From: Streptomyces africanus
GTDB lineage: Bacteria > Actinomycetota > Actinomycetes > Streptomycetales > Streptomycetaceae
NCBI RefSeq assembly: GCF_002150735.1
Contig: NZ_MUKA01000111.1
Location: 19,733 to 83,732 of the forward strand
Length of the DNA stretch: 64,000 nt
Direction of reading: 5' to 3'
Part shown: positions 25,216 through 34,171 of the stretch, piece after piece
Layout of the letters: the number at the start of each line of letters is the position of its first letter
Numbering within the stretch: the first letter of the stretch is position 1
The notes under the pieces: generated by a model
Databases searched by the model: none
What the model saw: the letters and a program-made list of their open reading frames with translations, nothing else
What the model was told of the DNA's origin: nothing
Translations under genes and position numbers: made by a program

Positions 25216-26628
25216 GTGAAAGGGATGTCCTTATCCGAAGCCGTGGTCTCCCCCTCCCGCATCGGATGGCTGTCGATCGGCGCGCTCGGCATCCTGGCAC
25301 TCGCCCTCGGCACCCTGCAGTCAGTGGTGGAGCCCGCGCTCCCGCTGCTCCAACGTGAGCTGGGAGTCAGTCCTGCCGAAGGGGCTTTGATCGGCAACGC
25401 ACTCCTCATCACCGGCGCGGTCATCACACCCGTCGCGGGCAAACTCGGCGACCGCTACGGCGGAAAGCGGGTGCTGGTCCGGCTGATGGCCGTGGTTTCG
25501 GTGGGTGGAGTGATGGCCGGTCTGGCGCCGAACCTGCCGGTGTTGTTGCTCGGGCAGGTGTTGCAGGGCGTCATGGTGGGTGCGCTGCCCCTCTCGTTCA
25601 TCCTGGTGCGCAAACACCTCACGGCGGGACAGTCACAAGCGGCCATCGGGCTGGTCGTCGCGCTGTTCACGGGCGGCGGCATGGTGGGCATGCTGTTTGC
25701 CGGGCCGATCGCGGAAGGCCTGTCCTGGCGGTGGATGTTCGCGCTACCGACGATCGCGATCGTCGCGACGACGTTGGTCGTGACGCGGCTGATGCCGCAT
25801 GATCCGCCGATCCCGTCGGGCAACGGGATCGACTGGCCCGGCACGGTGCTGCTGAGTGGCACGTTGCTCGCGTTCATGCTCGGGCTCGTGACGGTGACGA
25901 GGGACGGCGGCGTGCCGTCGCTCAGGGTCGGTGCCATCGCGGCGGTCGTGGTCGCCCTCGCGACCGGGTGGGTCGTCGTCGAGCGCCGGGCGGCCGCGCC
26001 GATGGTCGATCTGCGCATGCTGGCGAAGCCCGCGATGTGGAACGCGTGTGTGCTCACCTTCGTCATCACCGCCAGTTCCGGGATGGTGCTCTTTCTCCTC
26101 CCGCAGCTGTTGGCGGTGTCGGGCGACGGGTACGGCTTCGGAGCCGGCACCACCGACATCGGACTGTTCCTGCTGCCCGGCGCCGTCGCCGGGGCGGTGA
26201 GCGATTCGGTCGGCGGGATCGCGGCGCGGCGTTTCGGCCCGCGTGCCGTGGTCATCGTGGGCACGGTCGTCACGGCGTCCACGTTGATCGCCCTGGCGTC
26301 GCTGCACACCGCGGAATGGCAGCTCGTCCTCGCGAAGGTGCTGACCGCGTTCGCCGCGGGCGTCGGAACCACGGCGCTGCTCGCCGGCACGGCCACCGCC
26401 ATCGAGACCAAGGACATCGGCATCGCCACCAGCCTGCTCGTGGTCACTCGCGTGGTCGGCGTCGCCCTGGGCGCCCAGGTCGCCGGCGCGATCCTCGACG
26501 CCGGTGCCGAGCCGATGACGGGCCGGCCGGCTGAATCGGCTTTCGTCACCGGGTTCGCCGTGGCCGGCCTCGTCGCCGCGTTGTCCCTGCTCTTTGTCCG
26601 TATCACGAAGAAAGGAGTCCAGGCATGA
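25216..26628 (+). CDS. MFS drug transporter (DHA2-like), with a TTA codon
   Basis: 470 residues with about 14 predicted membrane helices. Motif A is visible between helices 2 and 3 (GKLGDRYGGKRVLV), and GLPLSFILVRK-like and FALPTIAIVATT segments follow, as in DHA2-type exporters. It likely exports a small molecule by proton antiport. GTG 25216 has GGAGGAG 5 bases upstream; ATG 25225 is an alternative. The sixth codon is TTA (25231-25233), so translation should depend on the bldA tRNA if this is Streptomyces. The stop overlaps the start of the monooxygenase gene, so both act together. Confidence 0.88.
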   Translation: MKGMSLSEAVVSPSRIGWLSIGALGILALALGTLQSVVEPALPLLQRELGVSPAEGALIGNALLITGAVITPVAGKLGDRYGGKRVLVRLMAVVSVGGVMAGLAPNLPVLLLGQVLQGVMVGALPLSFILVRKHLTAGQSQAAIGLVVALFTGGGMVGMLFAGPIAEGLSWRWMFALPTIAIVATTLVVTRLMPHDPPIPSGNGIDWPGTVLLSGTLLAFMLGLVTVTRDGGVPSLRVGAIAAVVVALATGWVVVERRAAAPMVDLRMLAKPAMWNACVLTFVITASSGMVLFLLPQLLAVSGDGYGFGAGTTDIGLFLLPGAVAGAVSDSVGGIAARRFGPRAVVIVGTVVTASTLIALASLHTAEWQLVLAKVLTAFAAGVGTTALLAGTATAIETKDIGIATSLLVVTRVVGVALGAQVAGAILDAGAEPMTGRPAESAFVTGFAVAGLVAALSLLFVRITKKGVQA

Positions 26629-27848
26629 CACCGACCGGTCTGTCGACGGGCGTGAGTACTACCGCGAAGCGCACAGTTCTGATCTCGGGGGCCAGTATCG
26701 CCGGGCCCGCGTTGGCGTACTGGCTGCACCGGTCCGGATGCGCGGTCACCGTGGTGGAGAAGGCAGGCGCACTGCGCGACGGTGGTTACCCGATCGACGT
26801 CCGCGGTACCGCGGTGGAGGTGGTCCGGCGGATGGGGATACTGCCGCAATTGCAGGACGCGCACATCGACTTGCGTCGCTGCACCTTCCTCGACGCCGAT
26901 GGCGGTGAAGTGGCCTCGCTCAGCCCGCGTGCCGTTGCGGGCGGGGTCGAGGGCCAGGACCTCGAGGTGCGGCGTGGGGATCTGGCCGCGATCCTCTACG
27001 CGACAGTCCGTGACGACGTGGAATTTCTGTTCGGCGACTCCATCGACACTCTCGACCAGTCCGGACCAGGGGTCGACGTCACGTTCCACAGTGGTCGACA
27101 GCGCACGTTCGACCTGGTGGTCGGCGCCGACGGTATGCACTCACATACCCGGGAGTCCCTGTTCGGCCCCGAGGAACAGTTCCACCGCTACCTCGGGTAC
27201 TGCTTCGCCATATTCACCATGCCGAACACCTTCGGGCTCTCCCGCGAGGTCATGGTGTGGAACACCCCGGGGAAAGCCGCGGCCCTCTACGCCGTCGGGG
27301 ACAGCGACGAGCTGCACGCCTTCCTGAACTTCCACCAGTCGGAACCGCCGTTGGACGCCCTCCGCGACCCCGACGCCCAGCGGAACCTGGTCGCCTCGGT
27401 CTTCGCGGGCGCGGGCTGGGAGGTCCCTGCCATGGTCAACGCCATGCACGACGCCGATGACCTGTTCTTCGACACGGCCGGTCAGATCCGCATGCCCCAC
27501 TGGTCCAGTGGCCGCGTCGCGCTCGTCGGCGACGCCGCGTACGCACCCTCGTTCCTCACCGGACAGGGCTCGAGCCTCGCACTGGTCGGTGCCTACATGC
27601 TCGCCAACGGGACAGCCACGAACCGGGACCACAGCTCGGCCTTCGCCGCCTACGAACGCGACACGCGCGAGTTCGTGGCCATGAATCAGGCGCTGGTCGA
27701 CAACGGTGCGGCCACGCTCTTCCCCACCACGGCGCGGGCCCTGGAACAACGCAACACCATGCTGCGTGACCTCGTCACCCTGCCCTCCGCTACAGCACGA
27801 CCGGCCCACTCAGCGCTCGGGCTGCCGGAATTCACCCCGATGCGATGA
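26625..27848 (+). CDS. FAD-dependent monooxygenase (TetX/PHBH-like)
   Basis: 407 residues. The FAD loop is VLISGASIAGPALAYWLHRS, the second FAD motif is LVVGADGMHSHTRE, and the third is VALVGDAAYAPSFLTGQGSS (GD motif). This is the group A aromatic hydroxylase family (PF01494), near TetX-like members that oxidise antibiotics or polyphenols. ATG 26625 overlaps the MFS stop (ATGA). An exporter plus a flavin monooxygenase is a common resistance or tailoring pair. Transcription ends at a strong hairpin (27889-27914). Confidence 0.87.
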   Translation: MTPTGLSTGVSTTAKRTVLISGASIAGPALAYWLHRSGCAVTVVEKAGALRDGGYPIDVRGTAVEVVRRMGILPQLQDAHIDLRRCTFLDADGGEVASLSPRAVAGGVEGQDLEVRRGDLAAILYATVRDDVEFLFGDSIDTLDQSGPGVDVTFHSGRQRTFDLVVGADGMHSHTRESLFGPEEQFHRYLGYCFAIFTMPNTFGLSREVMVWNTPGKAAALYAVGDSDELHAFLNFHQSEPPLDALRDPDAQRNLVASVFAGAGWEVPAMVNAMHDADDLFFDTAGQIRMPHWSSGRVALVGDAAYAPSFLTGQGSSLALVGAYMLANGTATNRDHSSAFAAYERDTREFVAMNQALVDNGAATLFPTTARALEQRNTMLRDLVTLPSATARPAHSALGLPEFTPMR

Positions 27849-27888
27849 CCTAGTACTCCTGCCGGGCTTCTCCCCTACGCGGAGGGGG

Positions 27889-27914
27889 CGGGACGGTCTT
27901 GGCGGACCGTCCCG
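27889..27914. terminator. Bidirectional terminator hairpin
   Basis: A perfect 10-base stem (CGGGACGGTC / GACCGTCCCG) with a TTGGCG loop lies between the convergent monooxygenase and response-regulator genes. Confidence 0.8.
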
Positions 27915-27935
27915 CGAGGGGCTCCCGGTACCGGA

Positions 27936-28628
27936 CTACGGCAGGCGGTCGGTACCGACGTCGGGGATGGCGTGGGCCAGGCCCGTCCGGTAGGCGATGA
28001 CCACGAGTTGCGCCCGGTCGCGGGCCTCCAGTTTCGTCATGGCGCGCTGTACGTGGGCGCGGACGGTGAAGGGGCTGAGGTACATCCGCTCGGCGATCTC
28101 CTGGTTGGACAGGCCGGTCGCGACCAGGGCCACCATCTCGCGTTCGCGCGGGGTGAGGACGGCGAGCTGTTCGGGGTGGTGCGGCGGGGCGTTGTCCGGT
28201 GTGGCCAGGAAACGGGCGACCAGGGAGCGGGTCGCTGCGGGGGACAGAAGCGTGTCGCCGTCGGCGATCGTACGCACGGCGTCCGCCAGGTCCTCGGCCC
28301 CGATGCCCTTGCCGATGAAGCCGCCGGCCCCCGCGCGCAGCGCCTGGGCGATGTACTCGTCGGTCTCGTACGTGGTGAGGATCAGGATGCGGCTGGCGCG
28401 CAGTTCGGGGTCCGCGCAGATCTCCGAGGTGGCGGTGAGACCGTCCATCTCGGGCATACGGATGTCCATGACCACCACGTCCGGGCGCAGTTGGCGGGTG
28501 AGTCTCACCGCCTCCCGGCCGTCGCCGGCCTCGCCGACCACGGTGATGTCGTCGGCGCTTTCGAGAAGCATGCGGAAGGCGCCGCGCAGCAGGGCCTGGT
28601 CGTCGGCGAGGAGAACCCTGAGCGTCAC
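27936..28628 (-). CDS. NarL/LuxR-type response regulator
   Basis: 230 residues. The receiver domain has the acidic pair in LLADDQALLRG, the phosphoacceptor Asp in VVMDIRMPEMDG and the Lys in GAGGFIGKG. A C-terminal LuxR helix-turn-helix follows (LTPREREMVALVATGLSNQE, YLSPFTVRAHVQRAMTKL). It is the cytoplasmic output partner of the kinase gene upstream, with a 4-base overlap (GTGA/ATGA style) at 28625-28628. Targets unknown; the adjacent convergent MFS/monooxygenase pair is one candidate. Confidence 0.9.
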   Translation of the reverse strand: MTLRVLLADDQALLRGAFRMLLESADDITVVGEAGDGREAVRLTRQLRPDVVVMDIRMPEMDGLTATSEICADPELRASRILILTTYETDEYIAQALRAGAGGFIGKGIGAEDLADAVRTIADGDTLLSPAATRSLVARFLATPDNAPPHHPEQLAVLTPREREMVALVATGLSNQEIAERMYLSPFTVRAHVQRAMTKLEARDRAQLVVIAYRTGLAHAIPDVGTDRLP

Positions 28629-29953
28629 GGCGTGTCCCCGGCCTCTCCGTCGCCCGTCCGTCCGTCACCTGTCGCTTTGCCGGCCATCCGTCCCCCCTCG
28701 GTGATTGTCGCTCTGTCAGCGTCGCGTGTCGTGTCCTTGACGGGCGGGAGGGGCAACTGGGCGGAGACGAGGAAACCGCCCTCCGGGCGCCTGCCCGCGG
28801 AGAGGTGTCCCCCGACCGCCGTGGCACGTTCACGCATCCCGATCAGACCGTAACCGGGCGGCCGGTCCGGCATCGTGGACTCACTCGGTCCCGTGGACGC
28901 GGTCGGCGCCGTACGCGTGTCCCGTCCGTCGTCGGCGACGGTGATGGTCACGCGGTCGCGGGTCCAGGTGAGGCGGACCCGGGCGCTCCCGGTGCCGGCG
29001 TGCTTGGTCACGTTGGTCAGGGCCTCCTGGACGATGCGGTAGGCGGTGAGGTCCACTCCCGGCGGCAGCGGCCTGGCCGTGCCCTCCTGGTGCACCGACA
29101 CCTCCAGGCCCGCGCGGCGGAAGGACTCCAGAAGCGCGGGAAGCCGGGACAGCCCGGGTGCCGGCTCGGCGGGCGTGGCCGCGTCCCCGGACTGACGCAG
29201 CAGACCGACCGTGGCCCGCAGGTCGTCGAGCGCGTCGGCGGTGGTCTCGACGAGTTCCTTCAGGCTCTTGCGGGTCTGCTCCGGGCGGGCGTCGAAGAGG
29301 TGGGCGGCGACGGTGGCCTGCGCGTTGGCCAGGGTGATCTGATGGGCCACCAGGTCGTGCAACTCCCGGGCGATGCGCACCCGTTCCTCGGCCACCCTCC
29401 GGCGCGCCTCGCTGTCCCGGCTCTCCTCGGCCCGACGGGCCCGCTCCTCCACGGCCGCCAGGTAGGCCCGTCGGTTGCGCACCGAGTGACCGAGTACGCC
29501 GGCCACCAGTGGGAACACCGCCACCACTCCCGTCCTGCTCGCGTCCTTCCATGAGAAGTCCTCGAACAGGGGGATCGAGGTAGCCAGCGCCACGGAAGCG
29601 AGCAACACCGCGCTCGCCGCGCGCCGTTCGGAGCGCGCGGCGAGCGAGTAGGAGTAGGCGCTGATCACGGCGGGTGCCACGATGAGCGGGGTGAGCAGGA
29701 GGCCCAGGGGCGGCACCAGCACGCCGACCGCGGTCGTGGCCGCCAGGGCGGCCAGGGGTGCCCGGTGCCGCACCGGCAGCACGGCACAGGACACCACGGC
29801 GAGGACGTAGACGGCGGCGGGCGGCGCCGACAGCGTGTCGTCGACCTGCAGCACCCCGCCGAGCAGACAGAACGCGAACGCCGTCGCCGTGATCGCCGCC
29901 TCCCGCCACCACGCGCCGCGTGATCGCGGACCACCGCCACCCGGTTTCGTCAT
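28625..29953 (-). CDS. Sensor histidine kinase (HisKA_3 type)
   Basis: 442 residues. The N-terminal half has five or six membrane helices (AAITATAFAFCLLGGVLQV onward). A coiled linker follows, then the HisKA_3 dimerisation domain with the phosphorylated His in ARELHDLVAHQITLANAQA, and an HATPase domain (YRIVQEALTNVTKHAG, ITVADDGR, GYGLIGMRERA). The C-terminal tail is long, Gly/Thr/Asp-rich and disordered. ATG 29953 is chosen; a longer frame has no support. It is co-transcribed with the response regulator. Confidence 0.9.
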   Translation of the reverse strand: MTKPGGGGPRSRGAWWREAAITATAFAFCLLGGVLQVDDTLSAPPAAVYVLAVVSCAVLPVRHRAPLAALAATTAVGVLVPPLGLLLTPLIVAPAVISAYSYSLAARSERRAASAVLLASVALATSIPLFEDFSWKDASRTGVVAVFPLVAGVLGHSVRNRRAYLAAVEERARRAEESRDSEARRRVAEERVRIARELHDLVAHQITLANAQATVAAHLFDARPEQTRKSLKELVETTADALDDLRATVGLLRQSGDAATPAEPAPGLSRLPALLESFRRAGLEVSVHQEGTARPLPPGVDLTAYRIVQEALTNVTKHAGTGSARVRLTWTRDRVTITVADDGRDTRTAPTASTGPSESTMPDRPPGYGLIGMRERATAVGGHLSAGRRPEGGFLVSAQLPLPPVKDTTRDADRATITEGGRMAGKATGDGRTGDGEAGDTP

Positions 29954-29960
29954 GGCCGGC

Positions 29961-30173
29961 TCAGTCCCGGCCGACGGGGAGCCGCCGCACCGCTGCGTCC
30001 GGCGCGGTCGCGGAGGCAGGGACACGCCTGCTCAGTGCCTCATCCTCGATATCGACATTCGGCAGCACACGGTTCAGGATACGAGGCAGCCACCAGGCCC
30101 GGTGGCCGAGCAGTGCGAGGACCGCGGGTGCGTTCGCCATCCGGACCACGAAGGCGTCGAACGCGAGCCCACT
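29961..30173 (-). pseudogene. C-terminal scrap of an MMPL-family transporter
   Basis: About 70 codons: GLAFDAFVVRMANAPAVLAL, LGHRAWWLPRILNRVLPNVD, ending shortly after. This is the last membrane helix and tail of actinobacterial MMPL transporters (normally 700 or more residues). The similarity begins at the inner edge of the 31-bp inverted repeat at 30174, so the 5' part was probably removed in an event involving that repeat. Confidence 0.75.
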
Positions 30174-30204
30174 CACCTGCCCTGGTGCCTGCGCACTACA
30201 AGCC
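30174..30204. repeat. 31-bp inverted repeat, right copy
   Basis: Inverted relative to 24969-24999 with two mismatches. It spans the stop codon of the SDR gene (30196-30198) and abuts the truncated MMPL scrap. Confidence 0.7.
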
Positions 30205-31137
30205 GAGGTCGACGCCGGTCAGGTCACGGCTTGCGTCCCACGCCCGCGTCGCGACGGAGGTGTCGGCGAGGTGGTTCCACACCGGTTCACGTCGGGGCCT
30301 GCCGCGCAGGCTGAAGACGCGTGGTCCCCACAACTGCCCTCCGCGTACCGTCGGGTCGAGCACCGCTCGGACCGCGGGCCATGCACCGGCGTGCTTGCCC
30401 TGGACGAGGAGGGCCGCTGGTGCCCCGCGCAGCCGCGCACCGGCGGTCCGTACATGGACCGGTGGTCGTGACGGGGTCAGGGAGTCCAGCGCGCCGCCGG
30501 GATGGACCACCACGCTTGCCACCGTGCTGCCGACGGCGCGCAAGCGGCGGTCGAGTTCGAGGCCGAAGTACATCTGCGCCAGCTTGGAGCGTCCGTAGGT
30601 GCGCTGGGGCCGGTAGTCGTTCCGGGACTGCAGGTCGTCGAGGTCGAGCCGTTCCGACTTCGCCGCGAAGCTGCCCATGGTCACGACGCGGGCCGCCGGT
30701 GCGGCCGACAACAGCGGCATCAGCCAGTGAGTCAGCGCGAAGTGCCCGAGGTGGTTCGTCCCGAACATGAGCTCATGGCCGTCCGGGGTCTCCCGGCGCG
30801 GCGGGTCGTCGAGCGCGACGCCGGCGTTGTGGACCACCGCGTCGAGGCAGTCCACCTCCAGTGCTTCCGCCGCTGTTCTGAGCGACGAGAGGTCGGCGAG
30901 ATCCAACGGTACGGCCCGCACCCGCGCGCCGGGGACACGCGAGCGGATCGAGGCCGCGGCGACGTCGGCCTTCGCGGGACTCCGGCTGCCCAGCACGACA
31001 GTGGCTCCGGTCGCGGACAACTGCTCCGCGACGAAGTACCCGATTCCGGCGTTGCCGCCGGTGACCAGAAAGACGCTGCCATCGGCATGCGGCAGCCGGT
31101 GAACATCCCAGGGCGTGACGGAGGACGTGGACGACAT
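30196..31137 (-). CDS. SDR family protein (retinol dehydrogenase/protochlorophyllide reductase-like)
   Basis: 313 residues. The cofactor loop is VFLVTGGNAGIGYFVAEQLS, then HNAGVA, GTNHLGHFALT, the catalytic Ser region MGSFAAKSERLD and YGRSKLAQM (Tyr/Lys). The length and the GTNHLGHF motif are typical of this SDR branch. ATG 31137 is chosen with AAGGAA upstream. The last four codons lie in the 31-bp repeat; the C-terminus looks complete. There is no adjacent regulator; transcription comes from the 31138-31311 gap. Confidence 0.83.
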   Translation of the reverse strand: MSSTSSVTPWDVHRLPHADGSVFLVTGGNAGIGYFVAEQLSATGATVVLGSRSPAKADVAAASIRSRVPGARVRAVPLDLADLSSLRTAAEALEVDCLDAVVHNAGVALDDPPRRETPDGHELMFGTNHLGHFALTHWLMPLLSAAPAARVVTMGSFAAKSERLDLDDLQSRNDYRPQRTYGRSKLAQMYFGLELDRRLRAVGSTVASVVVHPGGALDSLTPSRPPVHVRTAGARLRGAPAALLVQGKHAGAWPAVRAVLDPTVRGGQLWGPRVFSLRGRPRREPVWNHLADTSVATRAWDASRDLTGVDLGL

Positions 31138-31311
31138 GACGGCGGGGGTTCCTTGCTGTGGAAGGCGGCTGAGGCTGCCCTGCGGGGCAGCTCGACGCCC
31201 ACGGTTCCAGCGGCCCCCGACACATCGCCTACGGATCACCGACAGCCGCGCCGGACGGCCGGCATCCTGCCGACACGGTGCCGGCCCGTCGCAGCCACCG
31301 TTTCGGCGTGG

Positions 31312-31594
31312 CTATTCCTTGACGGCGCCCGCGTTGGCGCCTTGGACGAAGTACCGCTGGAAGCAGAAGAACAGCGCGTTGACGGGCAGGGTGGCCAGCA
31401 GGGCCGCGGCCAGCTTGAGGGGGTACTGGGTGCCGCCGCCCAGGCCCCCGGAGACGAGGCGCGCGAGGCCGGTGGTGAGGGTTTCGTACTGACCGGACTG
31501 GGTGGCCACGAGGAAGTGGGTGAACTCGTTCCACGAGCCCTGGAACGACAGGATGGTCAGGGTGATGAGGGCCGGGCGGGCCATGGGCAGATGC
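31312..31594 (-). pseudogene. C-terminal scrap of a MalG-type sugar ABC permease
   Basis: Minus-strand codons give LPMARPALITLTILSFQGSW, NEFTHFLVATQSGQYETLTT and NALFFCFQRYFVQGANAGAV, then KE and stop. This is the last third of a carbohydrate ABC permease, including the family C-terminus. The EAA loop and first helices are missing. Its break faces the LacI gene and operator, so it is probably the remains of an older sugar transport operon that the LacI region also belonged to (inference). Confidence 0.75.
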
Positions 31595-31726
31595 CGCGTC
31601 ACCGAGCCATCCCTCGGTGCCCGAGCGACGCTGCGGAACGGCCGCGGCGATCTCCTCGTTCGCCACCCGGCGCATCGCCCGAGGTATTGCCCTTCCCGAC
31701 CCGTCGCGCTTAAGGTCACCCCGTTT

Positions 31727-31742
31727 GTCGAATCGATTCGAC
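31727..31742. promoter_or_regulatory. LacI-type operator, perfect palindrome
   Basis: GTCGAATCGATTCGAC is a perfect 16-base palindrome with a central CG-containing core typical of LacI-family sites, 14 bases before the lacI start codon. No second copy was seen in the 89 bases before the binding-protein gene. Confidence 0.75.
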
Positions 31743-31756
31743 TGAGTGGGGTGGGG

Positions 31757-32818
31757 ATGACCACGATCAAGGACGTCGCCGAGCGGGCAGGCGTCGCGCC
31801 GAGCACCGTGTCGTACGTCCTGAGCGGGTCGCGCAAGATCTCCGAGGACACCCGGCGCGCGGTGCAGGTGGCGATCGACGAGCTCGGATACCACCCGCGC
31901 GCGAGTGCCCGTACGCTGCGCAGCGCACGGACCCGGGTGCTCGCGCTGGCCGCGCCGCGCGTGCCCGGGGCGTACCGGGCGATCGACGGGCGGTTCGCGA
32001 TCGACGTCACCGACGCCGCCCGGGTGCACGGGTACGACGTGCTGCTGATGACGGACAGCGACGGCGTCGGCGGGCTGCGCCGGGTGGCCCGCAGCAGGCT
32101 CGCGGACGCCGCGGTGCTGATGGCGGTCGAGGACCGCGATCCCCGTGTCGAGGTCCTGCGCGAACTGGGCTTCCCCGGGGCGCTGCTCGGTCACGACGAT
32201 CACGCGGCGCTGCCCTGGACCGACCTCGACTGGGAGGCCGCCGTCGCCCTCGCCGTGCGCGAGACGGCCGCAGCCGGCCACCGGCGGATCCTCTTCCTCT
32301 CGTCGGCCGAGCACGAGGTCGCCGCACGCCGCGGCTACGCCCTGCACGGTCTGGACGGCGCCCGGCGAGCGGCCGTCGAGACCGCGGCCGATGTCCGCGT
32401 GATCCCGTCCCACCGCGACCCGGACGTCCTCGCGCGGCGGCTGAGCGAGGCGCTGGCCGTGCGGCCCGTCCCGACCGCGCTGGTCGTCCAGCACCTGATC
32501 CTCCTCCCCCGCCTGCTGGACGCGGTGGCGGCGGCCGGGTTGCGGGTCCCCCACGATTTGACCGTCGTACTCGTCGGCAGCCTTCCGGACGAGATGGGCA
32601 TCCGGCATCTGCCGCGGATCGATCTGCCCGTCGCACAGATGTCCACGGCCGTGGCCCGGCTCGCCATCGACGCGATCGGCCCCGGCCGCGACGGCCGGTC
32701 ATCGACGTCGCGGGAGTCCCTCGCGGCACCTGTCTCGAGCACACCGTCCGGCGCACCGCACCACCTGATCCAGCCGCGGATGGCCGGGCCCGTCATCGCC
32801 CCGCCGTCGCCCGGCTGA
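31757..32818 (+). CDS. LacI family regulator
   Basis: 353 residues. The HTH and hinge are at 1-60 (TIKDVAERAGVAPSTVSYVL, SEDTRRAVQVAIDELGYHPR). A periplasmic-binding-protein-like sensor follows, with a slightly short first lobe and the typical PRIDLPVAQMSTAVARLAID near the end. ATG 31757 starts the canonical MTTIKDVAERAGV. It sits 89 bases before the sugar importer operon in the same direction and is the obvious repressor; the sensed ligand is probably the imported oligosaccharide. Confidence 0.88.
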   Translation: MTTIKDVAERAGVAPSTVSYVLSGSRKISEDTRRAVQVAIDELGYHPRASARTLRSARTRVLALAAPRVPGAYRAIDGRFAIDVTDAARVHGYDVLLMTDSDGVGGLRRVARSRLADAAVLMAVEDRDPRVEVLRELGFPGALLGHDDHAALPWTDLDWEAAVALAVRETAAAGHRRILFLSSAEHEVAARRGYALHGLDGARRAAVETAADVRVIPSHRDPDVLARRLSEALAVRPVPTALVVQHLILLPRLLDAVAAAGLRVPHDLTVVLVGSLPDEMGIRHLPRIDLPVAQMSTAVARLAIDAIGPGRDGRSSTSRESLAAPVSSTPSGAPHHLIQPRMAGPVIAPPSPG

Positions 32819-32907
32819 CCACCCGGACCGCCCGTACGGCACGGCCGGCGACGCCCCATCGCCGGACACCGCATGTCCAGAGCCGCACATGTTACGGAGG
32901 ACCAGCC

Positions 32908-34161
32908 TTGCCGTTCTTAGCAGGACGCATCAGAACAAGACGCGGACGCGTTCCCGCGCTCGCCGTCACCCTTGCCTGTGCCCTCGTCGCGCCAGGGCTG
33001 AGCGGCTGTGCCGCACAGCCCGACCCGGGTACCGTCACCGTGCTCAACTCGGCGACCGACACCGCCGAGCACACCGCCAACCAGCGGTTCTTCGACCGTT
33101 GCGGAAAGCCGCTCGGCCTGAAGGTCGAGCAGATCAGCGTGCCCGCCGACCAGATCGCCTCCAAGGCGCTGCGGATGGCGTCGTCCGACTCGCTCACCGA
33201 CATCCTGGAGCTGGACGGCTCGGAGCTGCCCCAGTTCGCGCAGACCGAGGGCCTGCGCCCGCTCGACGAGGTCGGGGTCGACACCTCCGGCCTCTCCGCG
33301 AGCGCCAAGTCCCTCGGCGCGTACGACGGCACCCAGTACGGCATCGCCCGTTCCGTGAACTCCCTCGCGCTGATCTACAACACCGAGCTCCTCAAGGACG
33401 CGGGCATCGCCGTGCCCACCACCTGGAAGGAGCTGCGGGCCGCCGCGAAGAAGCTGACCGCGGGTGACACGTACGGGATGGCCTTCAGCGCGAGCCCGAA
33501 CGCGGACGGCGTCTACCAGTTCCTGCCGTTCTTCTGGTCCGCCGGCGGTGACGAAACCAAGATCGACAACGGAAAGGGCGAGGCCGCGCTCCAGCTCTGG
33601 AAGGACCTGGTCGCGGACGGCTCCGCCTCCAGGTCCGTCGTCAACTGGAACCAGCAGGACGTCAACGACCAGTTCGTCGCGGGCCGCGCCGCCATGATGA
33701 TCAACGGGCCGTGGCAGGTGCCGGTCCTCAGCGCCCAGAAGAAGGTGGACTGGGCGGTCGCGAGCATTCCGGTGCCCGAGGCGGGCAAGCCGGCGGTGCC
33801 GCCCATCGGCGGCACCGTCATGGCCGTACCGAAGAACGACGAGGACCCGGCCCGCGAGAAGAACGCCGGCAAGGTCCTGAACTGCCTCAACTCCGAGAAG
33901 AACCAGCTCCAGTGGGGCGCATCGGTCAACAACGTGCCCACCCGCACCACGGCCGCACAGGCGTACGCGAAGCAGAACCCGAAGCTCGCCGCGTTCGCCG
34001 AGCTCGTCACCACCGCCCGCTCCCGTACGGCGAAGGTCGGCACCGGCTGGCCGGTCGTCGGCGACGCGCTCGCGGGCGCCTTCCAGTCCGTGCTGACGGG
34101 CCGGACCAGTCCCGAACAGGCCCTGCACCGGGCCCAGCAGCAGGCTTCGGCGGGGAAGTGA
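32908..34161 (+). CDS. ABC sugar-binding lipoprotein, with TTG start and TTA codon
   Basis: 417 residues of the family 1 extracellular solute-binding fold. The N-terminal signal peptide ends in a lipobox (LSGC, cysteine at about 34), so the protein is anchored outside the membrane. The core has LALIYNTELLKDAGI, PTTWKELRAAAKKL and GRAAMMINGPWQVPV. The start is TTG 32908 with ACGGAGG 7 bases upstream; no other start precedes the signal peptide. Codon 4 is TTA (32917-32919), implying bldA dependence. It is first gene of the importer/glycosidase operon. Confidence 0.88.
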   Translation: MPFLAGRIRTRRGRVPALAVTLACALVAPGLSGCAAQPDPGTVTVLNSATDTAEHTANQRFFDRCGKPLGLKVEQISVPADQIASKALRMASSDSLTDILELDGSELPQFAQTEGLRPLDEVGVDTSGLSASAKSLGAYDGTQYGIARSVNSLALIYNTELLKDAGIAVPTTWKELRAAAKKLTAGDTYGMAFSASPNADGVYQFLPFFWSAGGDETKIDNGKGEAALQLWKDLVADGSASRSVVNWNQQDVNDQFVAGRAAMMINGPWQVPVLSAQKKVDWAVASIPVPEAGKPAVPPIGGTVMAVPKNDEDPAREKNAGKVLNCLNSEKNQLQWGASVNNVPTRTTAAQAYAKQNPKLAAFAELVTTARSRTAKVGTGWPVVGDALAGAFQSVLTGRTSPEQALHRAQQQASAGK

Positions 34162-34171
34162 GGAACCGGCC

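Noticed and set aside
24969..30204. Calling the 31-bp inverted repeats attachment sites of an integrative element
   Set aside because: They are inverted rather than direct, there is no integrase gene and no tRNA overlap, so only a repeat annotation is justified.
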